A stretch of DNA of 64,000 bases from Bacteroidota bacterium (lineage in GTDB: Bacteria > Bacteroidota > Bacteroidia > UKL13-3). The stretch covers positions 1-64,000 of the forward strand of contig CANHVU010000006.1 in assembly GCA_947464275.1 (NCBI GenBank). The letters run 5' to 3'. Shown in pieces: positions 1 to 9,897 of the stretch (within the stretch, counting starts at the first letter, position 1; every line of letters begins with the position of its first letter). The position numbers and the translations under genes are program-made. The notes under the pieces were generated by a model. That model was not told the DNA's origin, did not search any database, and saw only the letters and a program-made list of their open reading frames with translations.

Positions 1-1046
1 AATGCTAAATCAACATTATTACGTTTTGCCATACTAATTTGTGCAGGTGTAGCTCTTCCTTCGTTCATTAAAACACCCAAACGCCAAGTTAATAATTGTG
101 CTTTGGTAATTTCTGTTATCATTTCTGCTAACTTTTTTTGTTGTAATTGGAAACCTGCAATGGGTTTACCAAACTGAATACGCTCTTTGCTGTAACGCAA
201 TGCCGTATCGTAACAATCCATTGCTGCTCCTAAAGCACCCCAGCTAATTCCATAACGAGCACTGTTTAAACAAGTCAATGGACCTTTTAAACCTTCTACT
301 CCTGGTAATATATTTTCAACTGGAACTTTTACATCGTTAAATACTAGCTCGCCAGTTGCGCTAGCACGTAAACTCCATTTGTTATGTGTTTCAGGCGTGC
401 TAAAACCTTCCATACCACGCTCTACGATAATTCCTTTTATCTTTCCGTTTTCGTTTTTAGCCCAAACTACTGCAATATCTGCAAATGGTGAATTTGAAAT
501 CCACATTTTTGCACCGTTTAAAATAACGTGTTTGCCATCGCCAGCAGGTTTAAAATTAGTGGTCATTCCACCTGGATCAGAACCATGATTAGGCTCTGTT
601 AATCCAAAACAACCTAGTAAATCGCCTTTGGCTAATTTGGGTAAATATTTATGTTTTTGCTCTTCGCTACCAAATTTGTAAATAGGATACATAACCAAAC
701 TACCTTGAACCGAAGCAGTAGAACGAACGCCCGAATCGCAGCGCTCTAATTCTTGCATCATTAATCCATAGGTAATATAATCCATTCCACCACAACCATA
801 TTCTACTGGCAATTGTGGAGCATAGCAACCTAACTCACCTAACTGTTTTACCATAAAACGTGGGAAAACTGCTTTTTGAGCCACATCTTCTATAATGGGT
901 GAAAGTTCTTTTTTTACATAATCGCGTACAGTACTGCGAATTAATTTATGTTCTTCACTCAATAATTCATCCAATAAATAATAATCTGGATGGTTGTAAA
1001 CATCTTGCTTGTTAGCTTTTGTGAATTCTTGTGCGTTTGTTGTCAT
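1..1046 (-). CDS. Glutaryl-CoA dehydrogenase-like acyl-CoA dehydrogenase (3' end outside window)
   Basis: The translation from the ATG at 1044-1046 reads as an FAD-dependent acyl-CoA dehydrogenase and runs off the left edge, so about 348 residues are visible. It contains the flavin and substrate-site signature GLTEPNHGSDPGGM and a following KMWISNSPFADIAVVWAK stretch. Further on are WGALGAAMDCYDTALRY and RIQFGKPIAGFQL. This set, especially the Asn-Ser-Pro segment and WGxxGAA, is closer to glutaryl-CoA dehydrogenase (lysine/tryptophan degradation: oxidation and decarboxylation of glutaryl-CoA to crotonyl-CoA) than to short-chain enzymes. The catalytic glutamate near the C-terminus lies outside the window and cannot be checked. 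It is transcribed away from folB. A different acyl-CoA dehydrogenase subfamily remains possible. Confidence 0.88.
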   Translation of the reverse strand, partial: MTTNAQEFTKANKQDVYNHPDYYLLDELLSEEHKLIRSTVRDYVKKELSPIIEDVAQKAVFPRFMVKQLGELGCYAPQLPVEYGCGGMDYITYGLMMQELERCDSGVRSTASVQGSLVMYPIYKFGSEEQKHKYLPKLAKGDLLGCFGLTEPNHGSDPGGMTTNFKPAGDGKHVILNGAKMWISNSPFADIAVVWAKNENGKIKGIIVERGMEGFSTPETHNKWSLRASATGELVFNDVKVPVENILPGVEGLKGPLTCLNSARYGISWGALGAAMDCYDTALRYSKERIQFGKPIAGFQLQQKKLAEMITEITKAQLLTWRLGVLMNEGRATPAQISMAKRNNVDLA

Positions 1047-1135
1047 GTTGTTTATAGGTTAAACCATTGTATTTTATTAAACGGCTTTTTATTACGCTGC
1101 GAAAATAGTTTTTTTGTTTATTACTATTACAACTC

Positions 1136-1492
1136 ATGAAAGTACAAACTTGTTTAGAAAACCTCGAATTTTTTGCTTACCACGGAATGTACGATTTTGA
1201 AAAGGTAAAAGGGGGCAAATTTAGGGTTGATATTATTTTAACTGAAAATAAACCAAACGATGTTTTAATGGAAAAACTATCGGATATTATTGATTATGAG
1301 CAAGTTTTAAAAATAGTAAAGACCGAGATGGAAAACCCAAGAGATTTTATTGAAACGGTTGCTCAAAGCATTATCAATCAACTAAAAACTGACTACAATC
1401 ATTTAGAAAACATCAGTGTTAAAATAACCAAATATAACCCCGCAGGCAAGTTTGATGGCGGAAATGCTAGTGTGGTTTTGAGTGTGACGTAA
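1136..1492 (+). CDS. folB: Dihydroneopterin aldolase
   Basis: This 118-residue protein has the size and pattern of FolB, which converts 7,8-dihydroneopterin to 6-hydroxymethyl-dihydropterin and glycolaldehyde in folate synthesis. Visible signatures are ENLEFFAYHGMY near the N-terminus with Glu22, the IIDYEQV segment with Tyr54, FIETVAQ with Glu73, and KITKYNP with Lys99. These match the known active-site Glu, Tyr, Glu and Lys of Staphylococcus FolB almost position for position. The family works as a cytosolic octamer. The gene stands alone, divergent from the acyl-CoA dehydrogenase across about 90 bp, with no other folate genes nearby. The start is the ATG about 90 bp downstream of the divergent start. 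Confidence 0.93.
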   Translation: MKVQTCLENLEFFAYHGMYDFEKVKGGKFRVDIILTENKPNDVLMEKLSDIIDYEQVLKIVKTEMENPRDFIETVAQSIINQLKTDYNHLENISVKITKYNPAGKFDGGNASVVLSVT

Positions 1493-1639
1493 TTTAAAGT
1501 CGCAAACTTTAATTGTTTAATTTTACAAGTAACGCTTCGCTTAACAATTGTGAGAGCATGGATGTTTAATAAAATTATTGGATGGTTATTTTAATGGCCT
1601 TTAGGTTTTATCATGAAAAATTATTCTTAAAGTGCATCA

Positions 1640-2467
1640 TTATTTATTTAAAACCAATAGAGGAATTTTGGTGTGATAAGCCATTTTTTTACTTAAACTT
1701 CGGTGAAATAATCTATCAAAAAAATTCCGATTGTGCTTAGCCATAACTAGTAAGTTGGTGTGTTCCTTCTCTACATAATTATTTATACTATCTATGACAC
1801 TGCTTATTTCCTCTACTTTTACAATTTTCCAGTTGTTTAAAGCTATTTGATCTTTATTTTTTACAAAAAAGTTATGCTCTTCATCAAAATAATTATCAAA
1901 TTCAGATTTAACATGTAAAATACTAATTTCAGCGTTATATAAATCTGCAAAATATGCCAAACGAGATAAAGCTGGAAATTCGGGCTCGTTGAAATCACTT
2001 GAATATACAATATGTTTTATCTCTTCAAATTTTGCCGATGGAGGAATTACTAAAACAGGGACCTCAGATTTAGCAACAACAGAAGCAGCATTACTACCTA
2101 TCAGTACTTCCTGAATACCACTTGCTCCAGTTGTACCTAATATGATCAAATCAATTTTGTTTTTTGTGGTAAACTCCTGAATTTCATCATTAATAAATCC
2201 AAAAGCCGAATGAGTAATATATTTTACACCACTCATTTCCAAAGTACTATTTTTTAAATGAGCAAATCTATCTGTGGTATAATCATCAATTTCGCTCATA
2301 TAACTTTGATAAATTGTATCTGGGTAAGAACTATCAACCAAAGGTAAATTCTTAACATACAAAAGATGAATTTCTGCATTAATTTTTAACGACAAACTTA
2401 TTGCATACTGCAATGCATTATTTGCAACTTTGGAAAAATCGGTTGGTACTAAAATTTTATTTATCAT
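1640..2467 (-). CDS. Universal stress protein, tandem UspA domains
   Basis: This 275-residue protein has two UspA-type alpha/beta domains (about residues 1-145 and 150-275). Domain 1 opens with INKILVPTDFS and carries the ATP-binding motif G-2X-G-9X-G-S at G111, G114, G124 and S125, followed by VPVLVIP. Domain 2 is degenerate: its C-terminal end (KMAYHTKIPLLVL) keeps the fold signature but lacks the glycine motif, so only the first half is likely to bind nucleotide. Tandem Usps of this kind are common in Bacteroidota and are usually cytosolic dimers linked to stress or energy status. It is monocistronic, and no partner is apparent. Confidence 0.88.
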   Translation of the reverse strand: MINKILVPTDFSKVANNALQYAISLSLKINAEIHLLYVKNLPLVDSSYPDTIYQSYMSEIDDYTTDRFAHLKNSTLEMSGVKYITHSAFGFINDEIQEFTTKNKIDLIILGTTGASGIQEVLIGSNAASVVAKSEVPVLVIPPSAKFEEIKHIVYSSDFNEPEFPALSRLAYFADLYNAEISILHVKSEFDNYFDEEHNFFVKNKDQIALNNWKIVKVEEISSVIDSINNYVEKEHTNLLVMAKHNRNFFDRLFHRSLSKKMAYHTKIPLLVLNK

Positions 2468-2668
2468 TATAGTTGGGGTTTTACAAATACAATATTATAA
2501 GTAAAAACAAATTGGTATATAAAATTATGTTATAAGTTTTACTTATTTAATACTCAAAATTAATTTGGATGTAGTGTATAAAATAATCATACAATCACTT
2601 TTAATATTGACTATTGTCAGCATTCGTTATGCCTATAAATTTTCCAATACTTTCAATTAATTTGCAGC

Positions 2669-3853
2669 ATGCTTACAAACCGACAATTATTTCTTTCACA
2701 TCAAGCACAAACAACTAATTTCCCACTTATGCTGGAGGTTTCAAAAGCTGAAGGTGTATTTTTGTACGATTCAACCGGTAAAAAATATTTAGATTTTATT
2801 TCTGGAATTTCGGTTAGCAGTTTAGGTCATGGAAATGAGGCAGTAAAAACAGCTATAAAAAACCAAGTAGACAAATATCTTCACTTAATGGTGTATGGAG
2901 AGTTTATTCAAGAACCCACAGCATTATTAGCAAAAAAAATAACAGACTATTTACCCGAAAATTTAGATTGCGTATATTTAGTTAATTCGGGTGCAGAAGC
3001 TACAGATGGAGCATTAAAATTAGCCAAACGTGTTACAAAAAAATCAAAAATAATTGCTTGCAAAAATGCTTATCATGGCAGTACACATGCAGCTTTAAGT
3101 TTAAATAGTAATGAATATTACACACAACCATACCGTCCTTTATTACCCGATGTAGAATTTATAGAGTTTAACAATATTGAAAGTTTAAAAATTATTGACA
3201 AACAAACAGCATGTGTGATTATAGAAACAATTCAAGGTGAAGCAGGATATATTGAACCAACCTTTGAATTTCTTAGTGCTTTGCAACAAAAATGTAGAGA
3301 AAACTGTGCGTTACTCATTTTTGATGAAATACAAGCCGGAATTGGAAAAACCGGGAAAATGTTTGCATTTGAACATTGGAATATTATTCCTGACGTGTTA
3401 TTATTAGGAAAAGCATTAGGAGCAGGTATGCCGATTGGTGCTTTTATCACCTCAAAAAAAATGATGCATGTGTTTACAGACAATCCAATTTTGGGGCATA
3501 TAACAACCTTTGGTGGACACGCAGTGGTAGCAGCTGCTGCATTGGCCGGACTAATTGAAATTGAAAACCTCGATTTGATAAATCAAATAGCAGATAAAGA
3601 AATTTTTATTAAAGAAAATCTAATTCACCCCAAAATAAAAGAAATACGTGGGAAAGGTTTAATGCTTGCTGCACAATTAGACAATTTTGAGCAAACCTTA
3701 AAATTATGTCAGTTAAGTTTGGAAGATGGGTTAATCATTGATTGGTTTTTATATGCCAATAACTCAATAAGAATTGTACCTCCTTTAACAATAACTAAAA
3801 ATGAATTGAGTATTGGAATTGAAATTATTTTAAAGAATTTAGATTTAGTATAA
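2669..3853 (+). CDS. Class-III (PLP-dependent) aminotransferase
   Basis: This 394-residue protein is a fold-type I aminotransferase of the acetylornithine/4-aminobutyrate group. Visible marks are NSGAEATDGALKLAKR (phosphate-binding region), the AYHGSTHAAL segment, and IFDEIQAGIGKTG with the pyridoxal-ring aspartate. LLLGKALGAGMPIGAF contains the Schiff-base lysine Lys248, and HITTFGGHAV follows. Acetylornithine, ornithine or another omega-amino substrate cannot be told apart by eye, and no arginine genes are nearby to settle it. Length is normal for the family. The ATG start follows an AT-rich leader without a clear Shine-Dalgarno, as is usual in Bacteroidota. Confidence 0.9.
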   Translation: MLTNRQLFLSHQAQTTNFPLMLEVSKAEGVFLYDSTGKKYLDFISGISVSSLGHGNEAVKTAIKNQVDKYLHLMVYGEFIQEPTALLAKKITDYLPENLDCVYLVNSGAEATDGALKLAKRVTKKSKIIACKNAYHGSTHAALSLNSNEYYTQPYRPLLPDVEFIEFNNIESLKIIDKQTACVIIETIQGEAGYIEPTFEFLSALQQKCRENCALLIFDEIQAGIGKTGKMFAFEHWNIIPDVLLLGKALGAGMPIGAFITSKKMMHVFTDNPILGHITTFGGHAVVAAAALAGLIEIENLDLINQIADKEIFIKENLIHPKIKEIRGKGLMLAAQLDNFEQTLKLCQLSLEDGLIIDWFLYANNSIRIVPPLTITKNELSIGIEIILKNLDLV

Positions 3854-4114
3854 ATAAAGATTTTTTGTCATGTTTTTACTAAAATTAAAACTAAAAACTA
3901 AAATATTATTTCCAACCATTACTATAGAAAAAGGCTAGGTCTGAACTATTATCGCTACATTAAACCACATTTTCATTTTAAAGTATCGCTTAAAATTACC
4001 TTACAGTTTTGATACAATTTCTCTAAATATTAAAATAGTTTTTACAGAAAACAATGTATTTCAGTAAAAATAACGATATTCGCACAAATTTATAAAGAAT
4101 TCGATACAATTTTA

Positions 4115-7100
4115 ATGAGCGAAAGCACAGGAACAAAACGATTAAATGCGGTAGTAAAAGAGCTGAATGTAGGAATGCAAACCCTTGTGGACCATTTAGC
4201 CAAAAAAGGTCATAGCATTGAGGCTAAGCCAACTACAAAGCTTTCAGAAGAGCAATATAAGGTGTTGCTTAGTGATTTTCAAAGCGAAAAGAAAAACAAG
4301 GAAGAATCTAAACAACTTAGCCATAACAAAGTTAAGCCTAAAGATATTACCATTGAACAACTGAAACCAAAAGCTAATGTTAGCGATGATGATTACGAGG
4401 ACGAAATTGTTGTTGTAAAATCAGGCTTATCAAATAGATATGAAAAACCTATTGAAGTTAAAACTTCAAAGACAGTTGAACAGCCTTCAGAAAAAATAGC
4501 TGAACCAGCTGTTGAAATAATCCCAGAACCAATTGTTATAGCTCCAATCAAGGAACCAGTTTCTGAAGTCATTGAAAAAGTATCTCCTAAAGTTGAAGAG
4601 AAAATTATAATTGAATCGAAACCAATTGAAGAACCCAAAGTTGAACCAATTGTTGAGAAATCATCAGAAGTTACTAGTGAAGATAATGACTCTGAAGCAC
4701 CTAAATTAACCATTTTAGGTAAAATTGATTTAGATTCATTAAATACAAAAACCCGACCTGATAAACGTCTGAAAGAGGCAAAAAAATCTAAAGAGGTTGA
4801 GAAAAAACCTACTCCAAAGGAAACAAAAGTTCAAGTTCAAAAGGAAGAAACTCCTAAAATTGAGGTTGTTGAAAAACCAATAATTCCTGCTAAAGAGGTA
4901 GAAAAAGAAATAGAAGCTAAGATTGAAACTGTTGCTCCTGTAACTGAAGCTCCTATTATTGAAGCCACTGAGGTTAAACCTACAGAGGTAATGGAAACAA
5001 ATTACGAAAAACTTTCCGGCCTTAAAGTTATGGGTAAAATTGTTCTTCCAGTTGACCCACCAAAAAGTAGCAATAAACCGGTAGCGTCAAGTGATGCTAA
5101 TAATAAGAAAAAACGTAAACGCAATAATTATATAGGTGGAAGTGATACTGCTAATGATAAGTTAAATAAATTTAACAAACCTGCAGACGGTACTACTCGT
5201 CCTCCATACCAAGGAAATAATACAGGAGGAAATAGACCTGGTTATCAGGGAAATAATCCTAATAATGGAACAGGAACGCCTAGAACGGGTTACCAAGGAA
5301 ACAACCCAAATAATAATCGCCCAGGTTATCAAGGAAATAATCCAAACGGTGGTACACGTCCGCCATTTAATAAAGGTGGAAATAATACTACTGGTGGAAA
5401 TCGTTTTGGAAATAATACACCATACAAACCAGGTGAGAAGAAGGAAATTACGGATAAAGAAGTTCAAGATAAATTAAAAGCAACTTTAGCTCGTTTAAAT
5501 CCTGGAAGTAAAAATCCAAATATTGGAGCTGTTCGTTCAAAAATTCGTAAGCAAAAGAGAGATGATGCAAGAAGTGAGCGTGAAGAGGCTGCAATTGAGG
5601 CTGAATTAGCTAACAAAGTATTGAAAGTTACCGAATTTGTTACAGCTAACGAATTAGCTAAAATGATGGAAGTAACTGTTACACAAATTATCTCAGCTTG
5701 TATGAGCTTAGGTATGATGGTTTCAATTAACCAACGTTTAGATGCTGAAACTATTAGTATTGTAGCTGAAGAATTTGGATTTGAAGTAGATTTTGTTAGT
5801 GCTGAAGTTCAAGAAGCTGTAGAAGAAGATATTGATGATCCTGCAGATTTATTACCTCGTGCACCAATTGTAACGGTAATGGGTCACGTAGATCATGGTA
5901 AAACTTCATTATTAGATTATATACGTAAAGCAAATGTAATTGCAGGCGAAGCGGGTGGTATAACACAACACGTTGGAGCTTATGAGGTTACATTAGATAG
6001 TGGCAAAAAAATTGCATTTTTAGATACTCCTGGTCACGAAGCTTTTACGGCTATGCGTGCTCGTGGTGCTAAAATTACCGATATTGTAATTATTGTAATT
6101 GCTGCCGATGATAGCGTAATGCCTCAAACTAAAGAAGCTATCAGTCATGCGCAAGCTGCTGGTGTTCCAATAGTTTTTGCATTTAATAAAATAGATAAAG
6201 ATGGTGCTAATACTGAAAGAATCAGAGAGCAATTAGCCCAAATGAATATATTGGTAGAAGAATGGGGTGGTAAATACCAAACCCAAGAAATTTCTGCCAA
6301 AAAAGGTTTAAACATTGACTTATTACTTGATAAAGTTTTACTTGAAGCTGAAATTTTAGACCTTAAAGCAAATCCAAACCGCAGAGCAGTAGGCTCAATT
6401 ATTGAAGCCTCACTTGATAAAGGACGTGGAATTGTGGCAACTTTAATGGTTCAAAATGGAACTTTAAGAGTTGGTGATCCAATTATTGCTGGAACAAATT
6501 CGGGTAAAGTAAAAGCTATGTTTGATGAACGTGGTAAAAAAATGCTTTTTGCTGGCCCTTCAACTCCAGCAGTGGTGTTAGGTTTTGATGGCGCGCCTCA
6601 AGCAGGTGATAAATTAATTATTACCAAAACAGAACAAGAAGCGAGAGAAATTTCTAATAAACGTAAGCAATTACAACGCGAACAAGGCTTACGTACCAAT
6701 AAACATATTACTTTAGATGAAATTGGACGTAGGTTAGCAATTGGTAACTTTAAAGAGTTAAAAATTATTGTTAAAGGTGACGTGGATGGTTCGGTAGAAG
6801 CATTAGCAGATTCATTGATTAAACTATCAACCGAAGAAGTTCAAGTAAGTGTAATTTACAAAGCAGTGGGTCAAATATCTGAAAGCGATGTAATGTTAGC
6901 CTCTGCATCTGATGCAATCATCATTGGTTTCCAAGTACGTCCTTCACCACAAGCTCGTAAATTGGCCGAAAATGAATCAATCGACATTCGTATGTATTCA
7001 ATTATTTACAATGCGATTGGCGAAATTAAATCGGCTATTGAAGGTATGCACACGCCTAAAATGGAAGAGAAAATTACTGGTAATATTGAAATACGTGAAG

Positions 7101-7369
7101 TATTTAAAATTACCAAAGTTGGAGCCGTTGCAGGTTGTATGGTTACCGATGGTAAAGTATTCCGTAACTCTAAAATACGCTTAATACGCGATGGTGTTGT
7201 GGTTCACACAGGTGAACTTTCATCATTGAAACGCTTTAAAGACGATGTTAAAGAAGTAGCTTATGGATTTGACTGTGGATTAACAATCGATAAATTTAAT
7301 GATATGAAGGTAGGCGATTTTGTAGAAGCTTACGAAGAAGTTGAAATTAAACGCCCTACAAGCAAATAA
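4115..7369 (+). CDS. infB: Translation initiation factor IF-2
   Basis: This 1084-residue protein is the GTPase that brings initiator fMet-tRNA to the 30S subunit and promotes subunit joining. It has a short IF2_N-like start ([15 protein letters not shown]), then a long acidic Glu/Pro/Val/Lys-rich linker (about 60-330). A Gly/Asn-rich stretch with repeated GYQGNNPN units follows (about 365-445), then a second IF2_N domain near 510-560. The G domain has GHVDHGKT at 590-597, DTPGHE at 637-642 and NKID at 691-694. Domains II, III and the C-terminal tRNA-binding domain follow. infB often sits in a rimP-nusA-infB operon; here neither gene precedes it, and the upstream neighbour is an aminotransferase 260 bp away. 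Confidence 0.97.
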   Translation: MSESTGTKRLNAVVKELNVGMQTLVDHLAKKGHSIEAKPTTKLSEEQYKVLLSDFQSEKKNKEESKQLSHNKVKPKDITIEQLKPKANVSDDDYEDEIVVVKSGLSNRYEKPIEVKTSKTVEQPSEKIAEPAVEIIPEPIVIAPIKEPVSEVIEKVSPKVEEKIIIESKPIEEPKVEPIVEKSSEVTSEDNDSEAPKLTILGKIDLDSLNTKTRPDKRLKEAKKSKEVEKKPTPKETKVQVQKEETPKIEVVEKPIIPAKEVEKEIEAKIETVAPVTEAPIIEATEVKPTEVMETNYEKLSGLKVMGKIVLPVDPPKSSNKPVASSDANNKKKRKRNNYIGGSDTANDKLNKFNKPADGTTRPPYQGNNTGGNRPGYQGNNPNNGTGTPRTGYQGNNPNNNRPGYQGNNPNGGTRPPFNKGGNNTTGGNRFGNNTPYKPGEKKEITDKEVQDKLKATLARLNPGSKNPNIGAVRSKIRKQKRDDARSEREEAAIEAELANKVLKVTEFVTANELAKMMEVTVTQIISACMSLGMMVSINQRLDAETISIVAEEFGFEVDFVSAEVQEAVEEDIDDPADLLPRAPIVTVMGHVDHGKTSLLDYIRKANVIAGEAGGITQHVGAYEVTLDSGKKIAFLDTPGHEAFTAMRARGAKITDIVIIVIAADDSVMPQTKEAISHAQAAGVPIVFAFNKIDKDGANTERIREQLAQMNILVEEWGGKYQTQEISAKKGLNIDLLLDKVLLEAEILDLKANPNRRAVGSIIEASLDKGRGIVATLMVQNGTLRVGDPIIAGTNSGKVKAMFDERGKKMLFAGPSTPAVVLGFDGAPQAGDKLIITKTEQEAREISNKRKQLQREQGLRTNKHITLDEIGRRLAIGNFKELKIIVKGDVDGSVEALADSLIKLSTEEVQVSVIYKAVGQISESDVMLASASDAIIIGFQVRPSPQARKLAENESIDIRMYSIIYNAIGEIKSAIEGMHTPKMEEKITGNIEIREVFKITKVGAVAGCMVTDGKVFRNSKIRLIRDGVVVHTGELSSLKRFKDDVKEVAYGFDCGLTIDKFNDMKVGDFVEAYEEVEIKRPTSK

Positions 7370-7393
7370 ATATTTAATAATAAGAAAGAAGAC

Positions 7394-7424
7394 AACAGCC
7401 AAACTGAAAAGCTTGGCTGTTTTT
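7394..7424 (+). terminator. Rho-independent terminator after infB
   Basis: An inverted repeat AACAGCCAA / TTGGCTGTT (7394-7402 and 7412-7420) is followed directly by a T run. It lies 24 bp after the infB stop and 27 bp before the next start, so it should separate the two genes. Confidence 0.75.
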
Positions 7425-7450
7425 GTTTTCATACAAAACAATAAATACAC

Positions 7451-7972
7451 ATGACAAAACATATAAAACCCGAAAAATATATAAAAGACAGAGGCCGTAC
7501 ATTAGCTATAAAGGCTTGCTACCTTAATACCGATTGGCAAGAAACAGGCAAAGCCACTATTTTAATTGTAAAAAATATTCCAAGAACAAACTATATAATT
7601 GGTAGCTTTCAAATAGATTTATGGTGTTTGGGCATTAAACAAACATCTTGGGGATATGGTATAAACGAAAAAAAATTAGCTGATATATTTTCAAAATTAG
7701 GAGCAGGAAAACCTTTTGCTGAAGCTGATTACAGCCTTTGCAGTCAAATTATAAAAGACGCCAATGCTTATGCTTTGAGTATTGGATTAACTACTCCTCC
7801 TAACTTTGAAACAAGTCAATATTTAATTGAAGAAACTACCGAAAACCCAATTGAAATTACATTTGGTAAAAACGGCAAACCTCATTATTTAGCAAATGAA
7901 TTCGCAGACAATGAGGGTATTATTACCTTATTAACTAATAAGCTTGGAGCTGATAATTTTACAACTCAATAA
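7451..7972 (+). CDS. Conserved hypothetical protein, 173 aa
   Basis: This soluble 173-residue protein has no signal peptide or membrane segment. Recognisable stretches are ACYLNTDWQETGKATILIVK, FQIDLWCLGIKQTSWG, and a C-terminal IEITFGKNGKPHYLAN. I remember similar text in uncharacterised proteins of Bacteroidota and Firmicutes, where a CYLNxxWxxxG segment and an EFGKDGKPLY-like segment recur, but I know of no assigned function. It sits alone between two terminators (7394-7424 and 7976-8009), so it is probably a single-gene transcript. The ATG is preceded by an A-rich leader. Confidence 0.7.
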   Translation: MTKHIKPEKYIKDRGRTLAIKACYLNTDWQETGKATILIVKNIPRTNYIIGSFQIDLWCLGIKQTSWGYGINEKKLADIFSKLGAGKPFAEADYSLCSQIIKDANAYALSIGLTTPPNFETSQYLIEETTENPIEITFGKNGKPHYLANEFADNEGIITLLTNKLGADNFTTQ

Positions 7973-7975
7973 AAT

Positions 7976-8009
7976 AAAAAACCTTTTAGCAAAAACTAAA
8001 AGGTTTTTT
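7976..8009 (+). terminator. Strong A/T-flanked terminator hairpin, probably bidirectional
   Basis: A perfect 14-bp stem (AAAAAACCTTTTAG / CTAAAAGGTTTTTT) with a 6-nt loop starts 4 bp after the stop of the 173-aa gene. The symmetric A and T runs mean it could also stop transcription of the minus-strand gene that ends at 8080. Confidence 0.85.
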
Positions 8010-8079
8010 ATTTAATAATATTTCTGTTGTCAGAATAAACTTATCAATTTTTTGGAATGACAAGAACTACCTTAAATAT

Positions 8080-8586
8080 TTAAAAAATCTTTATTTCATC
8101 AGCATTTCTAAAAAAGTGAAGCTTAATAGTTTCGCTTATCGTATCGTTGGTATATATACCTTTATTAAATATCAAGTCATCTCCTCTCATTTTTACATCA
8201 AATTTTCCAGTTAAATGAATACTTGTATCAGCCGTATTAAAATCAAATTCTAAAAAATAATTATTATTGATGCTCCAAGTTCCTTTAGCTTCGGGATTGT
8301 GTGCCGTTATAGTACTATCTTTATTGAACACTACTTCAAATGCGTTTATATTATTTAACCACTCCCTTGAATCATTGTAAACCATTTTTCTCTTATTAAA
8401 TCTCCTGTTCTCAAATTGATAAATAACCCATGGCTTTTTACATAATTCATTTACAAAAGAATCATTTACTAAATCACGTTTAGTAAAAAAATATGTGTAT
8501 TTGGTTGAATAATTGGTTTCTGGTTTCCAATTACAAGAACTCAGCATAAAAAGGAATGCAATTAGTGAGAAAAAAAATTTACCCAT
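8080..8586 (-). CDS. Putative lipoprotein, lipocalin-like
   Basis: I take the start at 8586 rather than the possible ATG at 8664. From 8586 the product begins MGKFFFSLIAFLFMLSSCNW, a clear lipoprotein signal peptide with lipobox LSSC; the longer reading puts a poor, unusual segment in front of it. The mature part (about 150 residues) has alternating beta-strand patterns and a central WSINNNYFLEFDF stretch. That resembles the small lipocalin-like lipoproteins that are numerous in Bacteroidota, but no diagnostic motif proves it. It probably sits in the outer membrane facing the periplasm. It is monocistronic and convergent with the preceding gene. Confidence 0.65.
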   Translation of the reverse strand: MGKFFFSLIAFLFMLSSCNWKPETNYSTKYTYFFTKRDLVNDSFVNELCKKPWVIYQFENRRFNKRKMVYNDSREWLNNINAFEVVFNKDSTITAHNPEAKGTWSINNNYFLEFDFNTADTSIHLTGKFDVKMRGDDLIFNKGIYTNDTISETIKLHFFRNADEIKIF

Positions 8587-8707
8587 TATATAAATTGATA
8601 GTTTTAAGGCCACTAATATACAGATAGCATTTAATTTATAAATAATTGGATGAAATTTATCCAATTAACAAAAAATCAAAATCTTAGGTAATAATCCATA
8701 CGAGGCT

Positions 8708-8715
8708 TATATTTG
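8708..8715 (+). promoter_or_regulatory. Bacteroidota-type -7 promoter box before prfA
   Basis: TATATTTG at 8708-8715 matches the Bacteroidota sigma-ABfr -7 consensus TAnnTTTG exactly and lies 28 bp before the prfA ATG. The -33 element is weak (TTAG near 8684). Confidence 0.5.
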
Positions 8716-8743
8716 CGCCTCAAATTTTAAAGCTTTAAAAGCA

Positions 8744-9817
8744 ATGTTAGATAAATTAGAAGCCATTTATACCCGATATAAAAATGTAGAAGAGTTAATC
8801 AGTCAACCTGATATACTTAGTGATATGAAACGTTTCACACATTTAAATAAAGAGTATAAAAACTTAACAGGTATTGTAAATAAATACCATGAGTATAAAA
8901 ACTTAATGGATAATATGGACAATGCACGTGATATTTTAAAAAACGAAAAAGATTCGGATTTGCGCGATATGGCTAAAGAGGAACTAGACGAATTAGAGCC
9001 AAAAGTTCAACCTTTAGAAGAAGAAATTAGAATATTATTAATTCCAAAAGAACCTGAAGACGAAAAAAATGCTACCATTGAAATTAGAGGTGGCACTGGT
9101 GGTGATGAGGCTTCGTTATTTGCAGGTGAATTATTTAGAATGTACAGTCGCTATTGCGAAAACAAGGGTTGGAGAACTGAAGTAGTTGATTTTACAGAAG
9201 GTTCAGTAGGTGGATACAAGGAAATTGTAATGGAAGTAAGTGGTGAGGATGTATATGGAATTTTAAAATATGAAAGTGGTGTACATCGTGTACAACGCGT
9301 ACCTGATACAGAATCGCAAGGGCGAGTGCATACTTCTGCCGCATCGGTAGTGGTTCTTCCTGAGGCTGAAGAAGTGGATGTAGAACTTAATCCTGCTGAT
9401 ATAGAGATGCAAACTTCGCGCTCTGGTGGTGCTGGAGGTCAAAATGTAAATAAAGTAGAATCAAAAGTGCAGTTAACTCACAAACCCTCGGGTATTGTAG
9501 TTGTTTGTCAAGTAGAACGTAACCAAAAAGGAAATCGCGAACGTGCTATGCAAATGTTAAGAACCAAATTGTATGAAATTGAATTGAAAAAACATTTAGA
9601 TGGTATTTCGAGTAGAAGAAAAACAATGGTTTCTACTGGAGATAGATCGGCTAAAATCAGAACCTATAACTACCCTCAAGCACGTGTAACCGATCATAGA
9701 ATAGGTTTAACGAAATACAATTTACCAGATGTAATTAATGGTGACATTCAAGAATTTATTGATCAATTACAAATAGCCGAAAATGCCGAAAAGCTAAAAG
9801 AGGGCGGAATGAGTTAA
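8744..9817 (+). CDS. prfA: Peptide chain release factor 1
   Basis: This 357-residue class-I release factor recognises UAA and UAG and triggers peptidyl-tRNA hydrolysis on the ribosome. The catalytic GGQ loop is at 231-233 in [15 protein letters not shown]. The codon-recognition tripeptide reads PDT at 187-189 ([15 protein letters not shown]), the P-x-T form typical of RF1; RF2 carries SPF there. The length is normal and an N-terminal helical domain precedes the core. There is no adjacent prmC methylase, which would modify the GGQ glutamine. The gene is preceded by a good -7 box. Confidence 0.97.
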   Translation: MLDKLEAIYTRYKNVEELISQPDILSDMKRFTHLNKEYKNLTGIVNKYHEYKNLMDNMDNARDILKNEKDSDLRDMAKEELDELEPKVQPLEEEIRILLIPKEPEDEKNATIEIRGGTGGDEASLFAGELFRMYSRYCENKGWRTEVVDFTEGSVGGYKEIVMEVSGEDVYGILKYESGVHRVQRVPDTESQGRVHTSAASVVVLPEAEEVDVELNPADIEMQTSRSGGAGGQNVNKVESKVQLTHKPSGIVVVCQVERNQKGNRERAMQMLRTKLYEIELKKHLDGISSRRKTMVSTGDRSAKIRTYNYPQARVTDHRIGLTKYNLPDVINGDIQEFIDQLQIAENAEKLKEGGMS

Positions 9818-9897
9818 TTTATTTAAAAGTTAAATTTACATCAAATAGTGAATCGTTTATTTTAAAACTGTATGTTTGATGCTATCTATTTTATAAA

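Noticed and set aside
1493-1520. Hairpin TTAAAGT/ACTTTAA after folB as a terminator
   Set aside because: Short AT-only stem without a T run; too weak to call.
4393-4713. Open frames antisense to infB
   Set aside because: They arise from the biased Glu/Pro/Val linker codons of infB; the sense protein is certain.
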